Assembly: GCA_902556425.1 (NCBI GenBank)
Contig: CACDWG010000032.1
Span: 1-10,400, forward strand
DNA from: UBA4421 sp002704225
GTDB taxonomy: Bacteria; Pseudomonadota; Gammaproteobacteria; Pseudomonadales; Azotimanducaceae
Direction of reading: 5' to 3'
DNA length: 10,400 bases
A program made the translations under genes and the position numbers. Of this stretch, positions 1-6,515 are shown in pieces. Below the pieces are notes generated by a model. It was not told the DNA's origin. It saw only the letters and a list, made by a program, of their open reading frames with translations, and ran no database searches. Every line of letters starts with the position of its first letter. Position 1 is the first letter of the stretch.

Positions 1-57
1 TCCTACCGTCAAAAGATTTTGAAAGGTGACTTCAATAGTTCGGATATCCAGATTTAG
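1..57 (+). CDS. possible 3' end of an upstream gene (partial)
   Basis: Reading from base 1, frame 1 is open for 18 codons and ends at a TAG at 55-57. The other two forward frames close within 30 bases. The short peptide, which starts SYRQKILKGDF, is polar and protein-like, but nothing in it identifies a family. It could equally be chance, because the stretch is too short to judge. The real start would lie outside the window. Confidence 0.3.
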   Translation, partial: SYRQKILKGDFNSSDIQI

Positions 58-126
58 GGACAGTGAATATTTTCTACGGCTTACCGGCTACGTTTTTACT
101 CAAGCTGGAACCTACACAAAACTCTA

Positions 127-187
127 ACAAGAGAAAGACAGGAGAAACATCATCACGGGTTTGCTTTTGGCGCTGATGTGTACTGTT
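127..187 (+). repeat. 61-bp intergenic repeat, family 1, copy A
   Basis: This stretch aligns without gaps to 1697-1757 and 2980-3040, at about 51 of 61 identical bases against either copy. The strongest shared part is the core catcatcac[a/g]ggtttgcttt, followed by gctgatg. A short inverted repeat (acatca/tgatgt) could pair across the core. The copy lies 50 bases upstream of the aminotransferase start. One frame reads NIITGLLLALMCTVG before a stop, which resembles part of a signal peptide, so the repeat may descend from a gene 5' end rather than a regulatory element. Confidence 0.8.
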
Positions 188-236
188 GGGTGAAAAAGAA
201 AGCGTTGAGCCGTGTTTGATTTAGGAGGGAATCCGT

Positions 237-1619
237 ATGAAAAATCTAATCGATCTTCCCATTATGACTCAAGCCTTAGATACGGCCAGACAAGAGTACG
301 CTAGAGACAATCCGGCAAGCGCCGCCGCGTTCGCACAGGCAAAAGCTTCGGGTATCGCCGGGGGTACTAACAGAGCCTCTATTTTCTACTCCCCTTTTCC
401 TCTTACATTTATCGATGCGAACGCGGCGACCGCGACAACCGCCGACGGGCAGCACGTAACTGACTTTCTTGGTAATTTCACGGCAGGATTATTTGGCTTT
501 TCGCCGCAGCCCGTAATTGACGCTGTTTCACGAGCAATGGCTAATGGGCACGCGTTAGGAGGAGCTCCCAACAAGATGGAGGCGAAGGTCGCCAGCGCCT
601 TGATTGATCGCTTTAAAGCGATGGAAATGGTTCGCTTCAGCAATACAGGCTCTGAGGCAAATACCTACGCCATCAATACTGCGCGCGCTGTCACTGGACG
701 CTCTAAGATACTCATGTACGAGGGCGCTTATCACGGCGCATGGATTCACGGCGGGGATTTAGCCTTAGACATACCCTACGAAAAAATCTACGTCCCTTAC
801 GGAGATGCTAATCACATCTGCCAAGCGATAAAAGATAATGCGTCGCATCTAGCAGCGTTCATCATGGAACCGGTGATGGTCAATCCATGGATTTACTTAA
901 AAACTGTGGCGCCAGCGTCTTACCTGAAGCGGATACGAAAAGCTTGCTCCGAAGCTGGGTGTGCGTTGATCTTTGATGAGGTGATGACTTCACGTCTTGC
1001 TCCTGGGGGTGCTCAGGAATTGGTGGGCGTAGCGCCAGATCTGACAACGTTTGGTAAATATTTCGGCGGAGGTATGCCTTTTGGCGGTTTTGGGGGCAAG
1101 CGCGAGTGGATGGAGCGCCATGATCCTTCTCATGCTTTAACTATTAATAGTGGTGGTACCTTCAACCAAAACGCTTTGTCATTAGCGGCCGTTGACGCGG
1201 TGCTTTCCTCGCTTTGGAGTCCAGCGCAATGCCGCGAACATAATTCGAATGCTGACAGGTTTCGAGACCAACTGAACGCATTACTGAGAGCCTTGGATTT
1301 ACCCTGTCAGGCTTGTGGAAGCGGTAGCTTGATAACGCTGATTTGGCAGCGTCGACCAGTAATTCGCGATACTGCACGCGAAGGCGAAAACCAAGTACTG
1401 GATGTTTCGAGACACAAAGCGGTTTCAGACGCTGCACAATTATTTTGGTTCTATATGTTGAAAGAACACGACATTTTGGCAGGCAGCCCACGGCTAAACT
1501 ACCTAACCTTGCCAGTCGCACTAGAGCCGGATGATTATCAGAACTTTCTCATTGGTATTGAAGGATTTTCAGCGACATATGCCGCGGAACTTGAGCAACT
1601 AGGCAAGGTTACTAGCTAG
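237..1619 (+). CDS. class III aminotransferase, glutamate-1-semialdehyde aminomutase-like
   Basis: This is a 460-residue fold-type I PLP enzyme. Landmarks in order are NTGSEAN at 136-142 (PLP phosphate contacts), AYHGAW at 164-169, FDEV around Asp247 (contact to the PLP ring nitrogen), TFGK with the Schiff-base Lys274, then the glycine-rich GGGMPFGGFGG and SGGTFNQN near 305-312. This arrangement is typical of the HemL-like branch of class III aminotransferases. The start is supported by a strong Shine-Dalgarno (aggaggg) about 7 bases upstream. It is longer than ordinary HemL (about 430 residues), and its N-terminus lacks the usual HemL opening. Its isolated position beside no haem genes also argues against a role in tetrapyrrole synthesis. 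The likely job is amino transfer or mutation on an unknown amino or keto acid in the cytoplasm. The substrate cannot be read from the sequence. Family certain, function open. Confidence 0.93.
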   Translation: MKNLIDLPIMTQALDTARQEYARDNPASAAAFAQAKASGIAGGTNRASIFYSPFPLTFIDANAATATTADGQHVTDFLGNFTAGLFGFSPQPVIDAVSRAMANGHALGGAPNKMEAKVASALIDRFKAMEMVRFSNTGSEANTYAINTARAVTGRSKILMYEGAYHGAWIHGGDLALDIPYEKIYVPYGDANHICQAIKDNASHLAAFIMEPVMVNPWIYLKTVAPASYLKRIRKACSEAGCALIFDEVMTSRLAPGGAQELVGVAPDLTTFGKYFGGGMPFGGFGGKREWMERHDPSHALTINSGGTFNQNALSLAAVDAVLSSLWSPAQCREHNSNADRFRDQLNALLRALDLPCQACGSGSLITLIWQRRPVIRDTAREGENQVLDVSRHKAVSDAAQLFWFYMLKEHDILAGSPRLNYLTLPVALEPDDYQNFLIGIEGFSATYAAELEQLGKVTS

Positions 1620-1629
1620 CGCCGTAATT
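1612..1629 (+). repeat. 18-bp stop-codon-associated repeat, copy 1
   Basis: The sequence ctagctagcgccgtaatt spans the TAG stop of the aminotransferase. It matches 16 of 18 bases at 3937-3954, where it spans the stop of the lipoprotein gene. A match this short could arise by chance in a window of this size. Its identical placement over two stop codons is the only reason to list it. Confidence 0.3.
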
Positions 1630-1696
1630 GAGTGAGCTCAAATGAAGCAGTATCGAGCCTGACCGGTGAAATTTGGGCAGGCGAAAAAAACCCGTG

Positions 1697-1757
1697 ACAA
1701 GAGAAGGACGTGAGAAACATCATCACAGGTTTGCTTTAGTCGCTGATGAGTACTTGA
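1697..1757 (+). repeat. 61-bp intergenic repeat, family 1, copy B
   Basis: This copy aligns with copies A (127-187) and C (2980-3040), with the shared core aaacatcatcacaggtttgc. Its right end (after gctgatgag) has diverged most. It lies about 115 bases upstream of the likely start of the YbjN-like gene. An open frame from 1673 runs through it into that gene, but this extension looks spurious because the real start has its own Shine-Dalgarno and signal peptide. Confidence 0.75.
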
Positions 1758-1870
1758 GGGAAATTCTTTCGCTCACGGCACCATGCCATCCTTCGTTTGC
1801 TTTGCCCGTACAAGAAAGAAATAATGCTTTATCTCACGAAGTCAAAGAAGTCATGATGACGAGGTCTAAA

Positions 1871-2296
1871 ATGCACATCACAGTTTTGTTCTGCTTGTTA
1901 TCCCTGATCGCCGTTCGCCCAGCATATGCAGACTGTAAAGTAAGAGACATAGAGCGAGAGCTCTCTTCAGGGGGCTGGACATTTGAGTCTCGAGGTAAGG
2001 ATTCAGATGGCGACAATGTTTTCAGACTCGTTAAAGATGGAACCATCGCAATGTTATATGCCGAACCCGACGGCGATTTAATGTTTCGGAGTTACTATGA
2101 AGCAGAGCACAGGCTGTCTGACCTGAACAAAATTAATAGGAAATACAGATATCTAAAAGCCTATAGAGATGACGATGATGACATCGTCTTTGGGGCTGAT
2201 GTCGCTTCGTGGGATGACTCTTGTCCGTATGATATTAGCAAATACACGAGGCTTTTCTTTTCCATTCTTGAATCGGCTGAAAGCGACCTTCCTTAA
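1871..2296 (+). CDS. secreted YbjN-domain-like protein
   Basis: The 141-residue product begins with a signal peptide: a hydrophobic stretch at residues 3-15 and a likely signal peptidase I cut after AYA at 18-20, giving a mature protein that starts DCKV. I placed the start at 1871 because GAGG at 1861-1864 sits 6 bases upstream and the signal peptide then falls at the true N-terminus. The frame is open back to 1673, but that part runs over an intergenic repeat. The mature part resembles the YbjN family: a short helix, strands, then INRKYRYLKAYRD at 88-100 followed by an acidic turn and FGADV, as in the family's 'N-x-x-x-R-F-x-K-A-Y' pattern. Cys22 and Cys118 could form a disulfide in the periplasm. 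YbjN proteins have been linked to stress and motility regulation and may act as chaperone-like scaffolds. No specific role can be assigned here. Confidence 0.8.
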   Translation: MHITVLFCLLSLIAVRPAYADCKVRDIERELSSGGWTFESRGKDSDGDNVFRLVKDGTIAMLYAEPDGDLMFRSYYEAEHRLSDLNKINRKYRYLKAYRDDDDDIVFGADVASWDDSCPYDISKYTRLFFSILESAESDLP

Positions 2297-2624
2297 CAAT
2301 AATGCCGTAAAAAATTTCGCCTTAACTGGAGTTATGTCTTAAGCACCTTGAGCTCCAATTGCGATGAATTGAGGCTGGATAGCTTGAGTGAGATTCAATG
2401 ATTCCTCTTTCAAAAACCACCTCTATTGTATCCAGCGTCCACCCACAGCTACCGAGAATTTTTAGAAGTTTGTTGCAGGGGTTAGTGTTGCTGTCTTTGG
2501 CTGGTGTTAGCTGAGGTAAAATTAAGTTGTGCGCATGGAGCCCCATCTTGCACCCCACCGGATATATACTGGCTTCCGCAACAACGCTTCAATTCTTCAT
2601 AACTTTTCGCCTAGGAGCTGCCCC
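2297..2624. other. 328-base gene-free spacer
   Basis: No convincing gene is seen on either strand. The open frames here are short and without Shine-Dalgarno support. It holds one copy of repeat family 2 (2404-2462), a weak inverted repeat (caatt/aattg near 2354-2369), and the Shine-Dalgarno of the next gene at 2613-2617. No clear terminator follows the YbjN-like gene. Confidence 0.6.
2404..2462. repeat. about 58-bp intergenic repeat, family 2, copy 1
   Basis: This matches 6516-6570 with a few single-base differences and small gaps. Shared blocks include cctcttt, aaaaaccacctcta, tgta.ccagcgtc and acc.ac. Both copies lie in non-coding spacers. Read on the - strand, one frame gives TLDTIEVVFERG here and TLGTLEVVFKEA in copy 2, so it could be a remnant of coding sequence. 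Flanking bases show no similarity, so the repeat is bounded. Confidence 0.75.
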
Positions 2625-2936
2625 GTGAATAAATTTATAGCTGATACCTTTGGTTTTATTTTAACGCTTTGGCACCTGATCGTTTTAGTAATACTTGGTG
2701 TCATTTTATATTTTGGCTACACAGGCAACGTAATTACGCCGTTTGAGCCATATTTCCCCCCAGAAGCCTATCCTTATGCAGCTATGGCAATCTTTTTTTT
2801 GCACGTTCTTATAATGGGGGTCTTGTCAATAATGGTTTCTATCCACGAACAGCTGAGTGCCGTCAGAAAAATACTTACGGAAAAATTAGAGATGGATACG
2901 GACGCGCGCGAGATCCATCTTAATCCAGATACCTAA
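2625..2936 (+). CDS. small two-helix inner-membrane protein
   Basis: This encodes 103 residues with two hydrophobic helices, about 12-31 (FILTLWHLIVLVILGVILYF) and 51-72. A short Pro-rich loop (PYFPPEAYP, 42-50) joins them, and a charged C-terminal tail follows that could lie in the cytoplasm. A GTG start at 2625 is chosen because AGGAG at 2613-2617 sits 7 bases upstream. The frame extends back to 2529, but that extension is not hydrophobic or conserved-looking. I do not recognise a family. The IHEQLSAVRKILTEKLE segment (73-89) could form an amphipathic or coiled helix used for partner binding. It stands alone, with no overlap with neighbours. Confidence 0.7.
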   Translation: MNKFIADTFGFILTLWHLIVLVILGVILYFGYTGNVITPFEPYFPPEAYPYAAMAIFFLHVLIMGVLSIMVSIHEQLSAVRKILTEKLEMDTDAREIHLNPDT

Positions 2937-2959
2937 CACGTCACGTTAAAGGCATTTTT

Positions 2960-3067
2960 ATGAAACTTATCTATCTGCCACAAGAGATAAGAAAGAAACA
3001 CATCATCACAGGTTTGCTTTTGATGCTGATGTGTACTGTTAACGAGCTCCTCTTCTCTGGATCCTAG
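2960..3067 (+). CDS. possible 35-residue hydrophobic miniprotein overlapping repeat copy C
   Basis: An ATG at 2960 has AAAGG at 2948-2952, 7 bases upstream, and opens 35 codons to a TAG at 3065-3067. The product has a basic stretch (RKK) followed by a hydrophobic run, GLLLMLMC, like a signal peptide or lipoprotein leader that was cut short. Most of it is encoded by repeat copy C. It may be a truncated 5' end of a lost gene rather than a working miniprotein. Confidence 0.25.
   Translation: MKLIYLPQEIRKKHIITGLLLMLMCTVNELLFSGS
2980..3040 (+). repeat. 61-bp intergenic repeat, family 1, copy C
   Basis: This copy aligns without gaps to copies A and B. It shares the core catcatcacaggtttgcttt with B and gctgatgtgtactgtt with A. 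It carries the best version of the inverted repeat, acacatca pairing with tgatgtgt. It lies 84 bases upstream of the lipoprotein start. Confidence 0.8.
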
Positions 3068-3124
3068 ACCCAATGAACAAAACAGCGTAATTTTACTCCA
3101 AATTCAGGCGCTGGGAGTCCTGCG

Positions 3125-3940
3125 ATGTATCGCTCTATTTACGTCTTGATGTTGTTGGTTGTTGCAAATGGTTGCTCCTCCACGGGAAGAATGGCTCCGT
3201 CGCCTTTCTTGTCAATAAAAGAAATCAAAACGACGCTGATCGAAGAGCCAGAAATAGGACAAAGGCGGGATGCGAGTTTAGGTGATACGCTCATGCAGAA
3301 GCACTATTCCAGCACTGGCGATGCCTTTGAGATTGACGCAGGCACTGTGGGTGCAGCTCCCCAACGCTCATCGTGTGGAGTGCTCTGGGGTACTTTTAAG
3401 TTTCCTAAAACTACGTCCGTATTTATTGCTAGAGACTATACGAGCGACGATCCTGATCTCGATGAAGCATTGATTTGCAGTGAACCTTTGGCCGGGGATG
3501 CCATAGTCGACGCAAAGAGCGGAGCAGAGATCTGGAACACTCCTTATGCGCCTCGCCCAATGGTATGCAAAGGCAAGAACGACAACGCCTTTTACGTGGT
3601 AGGTCAAAACGTCATGGGTAGTGATTGTTTTTATGGAGATTACAGGCTGCCCATCATGAACACTCTGCCAGATGGGTCTGTTTCCACCGTTCAAAAGAGC
3701 TTTGCATCAGATATTCAGCGAAAGTCAGAACTAATCTATAACGGGCGCGTCGGTGACGCGCTTCGCTTCATATACCGTGAATTCTACAATGACATGGCAA
3801 GACCATCTTTTACTCAAGAAATACAGTACGACTTAGGTATATCAACAATCGTTGGATTCAAGTCCGCCAAACTTGAAATTTTAGAGGCTACTAACACGAA
3901 GATTTCATACCAAGTAATCAGTCACTTTGCCGACTTCTAG
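3125..3940 (+). CDS. Cys-rich lipoprotein of unknown function
   Basis: The 271-residue product starts with a hydrophobic signal (residues 4-14) ending in a lipobox-like VANGC with Cys17, so it is probably lipid-anchored. Residue +2 is Ser, which would favour outer-membrane sorting under the enterobacterial rule. GGGAG at 3113-3117, 7 bases upstream, supports the start. Four further cysteines (84, 118, 148, 168) lie in the middle of the protein and could make two disulfides in the periplasm. The rest alternates short strands and polar loops, with a C-terminal part rich in Ile, Tyr and Phe. I recognise no family and propose no function. It is monocistronic, with repeat copy C in its upstream spacer. 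Confidence 0.75.
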   Translation: MYRSIYVLMLLVVANGCSSTGRMAPSPFLSIKEIKTTLIEEPEIGQRRDASLGDTLMQKHYSSTGDAFEIDAGTVGAAPQRSSCGVLWGTFKFPKTTSVFIARDYTSDDPDLDEALICSEPLAGDAIVDAKSGAEIWNTPYAPRPMVCKGKNDNAFYVVGQNVMGSDCFYGDYRLPIMNTLPDGSVSTVQKSFASDIQRKSELIYNGRVGDALRFIYREFYNDMARPSFTQEIQYDLGISTIVGFKSAKLEILEATNTKISYQVISHFADF

Positions 3941-3954
3941 CTAGCTCCGTGATT
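3937..3954 (+). repeat. 18-bp stop-codon-associated repeat, copy 2
   Basis: The sequence ctagctagctccgtgatt spans the lipoprotein stop codon and matches 16 of 18 bases with 1612-1629. Chance similarity cannot be excluded. The stop codon in use is the first TAG here and the second TAG in copy 1. Confidence 0.3.
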
Positions 3955-4081
3955 CTCTCGATCTCTCAGGAAGTCTCACGCTGTTCGCGATAGTCAGAGA
4001 TACGAATAGCTCAAATCAGTTTGACTGGACGGTTTCACGTTCACAGGCAGTCTCCAGCACGCAAAAGTCCACTAGAGAAAC

Positions 4082-4113
4082 ATCTGAGAATGTCACTATT
4101 GAGTGTCTCAGGT
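4082..4113 (-). terminator. hairpin 3' of the one-helix membrane protein gene, possible terminator
   Basis: An 8-bp stem (atctgaga with tctcaggt, one G-U pair) encloses an inner 3-bp cac/gtg stem. It begins about 30 bases beyond the stop of the - strand gene that ends at 4144. On the - strand it is followed only by a weak T-rich stretch, so Rho-independent termination is uncertain. Confidence 0.3.
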
Positions 4114-4143
4114 GCACTCTGATCGCACAGCAGAAAATAGCGA

Positions 4144-4644
4144 TTAGTCCCGGCAGCGTTGCTCCACTGCATTGAGAAATTCACTAGTAAATAGCGCCTG
4201 AGCTTCCTCGCTGAACCACTTCCCCCCGGCATCCGTGGAAAGTATTTTACGCAAGTATGGCGCTAATATTTCTATAACGGCCGGGCCTTCATTGCTTAGG
4301 TCATCAAAGCCGACATCACTCGCTGTTTGGTAAAAAGCAGCCTCAGCCAGTGCAAGAAAGGTGTTTGTGTAGATGCCAAAACGTAGTGACTCAATTTTGT
4401 TTAGCGGCTCGCCAGAAATTGCTTTGAGATATATATGGGCGAGTTCTGGGTCTTGCATCAATGGCTGCCAAATTTGCACATAAAGAGCATTGTTACTCAT
4501 CGTTGATTGTGCGCTCTGGTGGTTATTTGACCGTGCTAGCTGGTCTGACTGGATCCGGATCTGCTTGGCGATATAAAAAAGCGTGATCAATAGAGCTCCA
4601 GCGCCAATAATCTCCGCGATGGCCGCCAATACTTCCCACTGCAT
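4144..4644 (-). CDS. single-helix membrane-anchored protein, unknown function
   Basis: This encodes 166 residues. Residues 5-25 form one hydrophobic N-terminal helix ending at FYIAKQIR, after which the chain is soluble, polar and mainly helical. Small proteins with this plan (one N-terminal helix, then a Y-[IL]-A-x-Q-I-R motif and a helical cytoplasmic tail) are, from memory, common among unnamed proteins of marine bacteria; their function is unknown to me. The start is supported by AGGA about 10 bases upstream on the - strand. It reads in the same direction as the amidohydrolase upstream, but a 177-base gap with a hairpin separates them, so a shared operon is doubtful. Confidence 0.75.
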   Translation of the reverse strand: MQWEVLAAIAEIIGAGALLITLFYIAKQIRIQSDQLARSNNHQSAQSTMSNNALYVQIWQPLMQDPELAHIYLKAISGEPLNKIESLRFGIYTNTFLALAEAAFYQTASDVGFDDLSNEGPAVIEILAPYLRKILSTDAGGKWFSEEAQALFTSEFLNAVEQRCRD

Positions 4645-4767
4645 ATTTACTGTCCTAATTCTGAGCCTTACCTCAGTTTACAGGTTTTCAAGGCGGGACA
4701 AGGAGCAGTGATTCTGCTGGGATTAACTGGAAAACTAACTGGATGAGAAGAAACACAACCAGTGAGC

Positions 4768-4814
4768 TGTGGGGCTGTAAGCAAACTATTGCACTCACAG
4801 CCAAGCACTCCACA
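4768..4814 (-). terminator. bulged hairpin 3' of the amidohydrolase gene
   Basis: The arms tgtgg+ggctgt and acagcc+ccaca pair for 11 bp, interrupted by a one-sided 7-base bulge (4803-4809), with an 18-base loop. On the - strand it starts 7 bases after the TAA stop of the amidohydrolase. No T-run follows, so it is either a Rho-type 3' end structure or something else; the possibility of a recombination site is discussed under findings. Confidence 0.35.
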
Positions 4815-4821
4815 CCGAACG

Positions 4822-5982
4822 TTAGGCGACACTCATAACCTCGAGCATATTGCCGTGGTAGAACTTATCCATAGTGGCTTGGTCACAGTTCTCCATGGTG
4901 CGTTCAAACTTCGCAATTGGGTTACCTGTACCTTCTGGGTGGGGGTAATCTGAAGCGAATACCAGCATGTCTGGGCCAACATTCTCAATAATCCAGCCTA
5001 CGGGCTCACCAGCGAACGGCGACACCTTGAGGTGACGCTTTGCTGTCTCAGATGGCGCCTCGGCAAAGGTGCGTTTGCGTTTTAATAAGTTTACGGTGAA
5101 ATCCAACTGCTGCAGCCATGAAGGCAACCACGTAGCGGCATGCTCCATACTGATCACCCGCAGATTAGGATGGCGAGCAAACACCTCATCAAAAATCATC
5201 GCCGATAGAAAAAGCTCGGCGCTGGCGCCAATATTTAACAGATTTAGTTCACCCGCCGGCGCATCGCCGCCTAACGCGACTTGGTCCTTACCATTATTCT
5301 TAAAGCTCGGCGAAACGGCACTGTAATTACCATTGGCCGCGACATGCAGAGCGACAGGCCTGCGACGTTCGGCAAAACCTGCCCAGATCGGGTCGAAGTC
5401 CGGGTGCGTGAACGATCGATTGTCTGGATTCGGTTCGTTGGTCGGCACCATAAACGTATAGCAACCGTCTGCGAACCCTTGTTGCATAATTTTCTGCGCC
5501 GTCTCAGGCCCCAGGTTTAGCGGCAAATACCCTACCGCCCGCAGCCGTGCATCGTCAGCACAAAAGTCAGCCATGGCTTTGTTCAGTGTCATAGAGGATG
5601 CAGCTAAAGCATCGCCTATTGCCGCATGCATCATTTGATGGAAGGAGTATGTGGGCAATACCCATTGCATCTCAAAGCCCAGCAAGTCCAATGTATGCGA
5701 CCGCTCTTTAGCGTCAAAAGCGCCAAGCCGATTCCAGACACTCTTGGTGTTGTCCATCAACGAAGCTTCAAACTTGACCATAACCGCAGGATCACTTTGG
5801 CGTTTGGCGAACAACTCGCGCCCCCGATCCAAACCCGCTTGAGTCACCTGCAAAGATTTCTGCTCGAACATCGACGGCACTAGATCAATATGCTCAGCCC
5901 GAGCGGCATTGTGCAAAAAGTCATCCAGCTCTATCACGTGCGAGTCGACATCAATAATGCGTCGGTGTTCTGCGTAAGTCAT
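4822..5982 (-). CDS. amidohydrolase-2 family metal-dependent hydrolase/decarboxylase
   Basis: The 386-residue protein has the landmarks of the amidohydrolase-2 (TIM-barrel) family. These are D11-V-D13-S-H15 at the first strand (metal site), a mid-barrel LHVAANGN with His213, MEHAATWLP at 279-287 with Glu280-His281, and FASDYPHPEG with the catalytic-type Asp345. It ends with the usual 'GNMLEVM' helix. This family includes aminocarboxymuconate-semialdehyde and resorcylate-type decarboxylases as well as hydrolases; substrate and reaction are not decidable from sequence. I chose ATG 5982, since GGGAGA (5987-5992) is the Shine-Dalgarno. The frame also opens at a TTG at 5994, but that would use the Shine-Dalgarno itself as coding. 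A strong promoter (6016-6044) lies upstream. No pathway partner lies next to it. Such genes are frequent in marine bacteria that degrade aromatic or terpenoid compounds. Confidence 0.92.
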   Translation of the reverse strand: MTYAEHRRIIDVDSHVIELDDFLHNAARAEHIDLVPSMFEQKSLQVTQAGLDRGRELFAKRQSDPAVMVKFEASLMDNTKSVWNRLGAFDAKERSHTLDLLGFEMQWVLPTYSFHQMMHAAIGDALAASSMTLNKAMADFCADDARLRAVGYLPLNLGPETAQKIMQQGFADGCYTFMVPTNEPNPDNRSFTHPDFDPIWAGFAERRRPVALHVAANGNYSAVSPSFKNNGKDQVALGGDAPAGELNLLNIGASAELFLSAMIFDEVFARHPNLRVISMEHAATWLPSWLQQLDFTVNLLKRKRTFAEAPSETAKRHLKVSPFAGEPVGWIIENVGPDMLVFASDYPHPEGTGNPIAKFERTMENCDQATMDKFYHGNMLEVMSVA

Positions 5983-5998
5983 ATTTTCTCCCAAGGTC

Positions 5999-6009
5999 CC
6001 TATTATAGG
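5999..6009 (-). promoter_or_regulatory. perfect palindrome at the expected transcription start, candidate operator
   Basis: The sequence cctat-t-atagg is a perfect inverted repeat around one central base. It falls where transcription from the -10 box at 6016-6021 would begin and just before the Shine-Dalgarno of the amidohydrolase. A repressor bound there could block initiation. No regulator gene is seen in the window. The palindrome also contains TATAAT on the - strand, so it could simply be an alternative -10 box. Confidence 0.35.
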
Positions 6010-6015
6010 AAGTCT

Positions 6016-6044
6016 ATACTATGGATGGTGGTGTAGATTGTCAA
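6016..6044 (-). promoter_or_regulatory. sigma70-type promoter of the amidohydrolase gene
   Basis: On the - strand TTGACA (6039-6044) is followed after exactly 17 bases by TAGTAT (6016-6021). The -35 box is a perfect consensus match, the -10 box matches 4 of 6. Initiation would be expected near 6009, leaving a leader of about 26 bases before the ATG at 5982. It is the clearest promoter in the window. Confidence 0.65.
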
Positions 6045-6327
6045 CTAGGCCCACAGACTGAGGTTTAAGAATAATCGTTGCCCACATGCTAGCACTTAAG
6101 CGATCAGCGCCAGCATATGATCAACGCCATAAAAAAGCTGGCGCCGCCTATGCCAATCCCGTAACCCGTATTGCGAATATTTCTCATTTAAGCAAGATTG
6201 CCAAGATTATGTTTGAGAACTTTGCACTAGCTTGATCGCAGGTAATACGGCTGAAGATCAAACACTAAGTATCTTTGTATTTCTCCCATCAGTTTGGTGA
6301 TACTTTGTCTACTTTTGGGGCAGATTC
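6045..6327. other. gene-poor spacer between divergent genes
   Basis: No gene with good support is found. It contains an inverted repeat, gcgccagc (6107-6114) with gctggcgc (6137-6144), 8 bp perfect with a 22-base loop. On the - strand, a 27-codon open frame starting MRNIRNTGYGIGIGG crosses it, is hydrophobic at its end and has no Shine-Dalgarno. The spacer must hold the promoter of the miniprotein gene at 6328, but no convincing boxes are visible. Confidence 0.5.
6107..6144. repeat. 8-bp perfect inverted repeat (hairpin)
   Basis: The arms gcgccagc and gctggcgc are exact reverse complements, separated by 22 bases. There is no T-run after the right arm on the + strand, but an A-run (aaaaaa) precedes it, which on the - strand would put T residues inside the loop. 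The role is unknown: a protein-binding site or RNA structure are both possible. Confidence 0.5.
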
Positions 6328-6501
6328 ATGAGAACTAAGTTAGACGAATACCTAGAGTCAGAGCATTATGTGGGGCTAGACAAAGTGTTGTTCCTACAAA
6401 GGCGTATTGATGGAGCTGTTGCCGCCAAGTTGGGTATCACGAGTCTGGCGCCACTAGGTTTCATTGTTGGGTTATTGGCAGGATATGCATTTTTTGCTTA
6501 A
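6328..6501 (+). CDS. 57-residue membrane miniprotein
   Basis: An ATG at 6328 opens 57 codons to TAA. The first half is polar and helical (RTKLDEYLESEHYVGLDK), and the second half ends in a hydrophobic helix at about 38-57 that includes APLGFIVGLLAGYAFFA. This shape (cytoplasmic helix plus C-terminal anchor) is like many tail-anchored small proteins. A purine-rich ggggcag 5-10 bases upstream could be a weak Shine-Dalgarno. I recognise no family. It lies alone between the amidohydrolase promoter region and the polymerase-like gene's leader. Coding status rests on its well-formed amphipathic-then-hydrophobic pattern. Confidence 0.5.
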   Translation: MRTKLDEYLESEHYVGLDKVLFLQRRIDGAVAAKLGITSLAPLGFIVGLLAGYAFFA

Positions 6502-6515
6502 ACACATTAGCCTCG

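Noticed and set aside
237..1619. Assignment of the aminotransferase as hemL
   Set aside because: PLP motifs fit the wider family, but length, N-terminus and isolated context differ from authentic HemL, so no gene symbol is given.
1673..1870. N-terminal extension of the YbjN-like gene back to 1673
   Set aside because: It runs through intergenic repeat copy B and would bury a clear signal peptide inside the protein; ATG 1871 has GAGG at the right spacing.
2529..2624. Longer start for the two-helix membrane protein
   Set aside because: The extension has no Shine-Dalgarno and non-specific composition, whereas GTG 2625 has AGGAG 7 bases upstream.
127..3040. CRISPR array formed by the three 61-bp repeats
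   Set aside because: The copies are diverged, spaced by over 1 kb and separated by genes, with no regular spacers and no cas genes.
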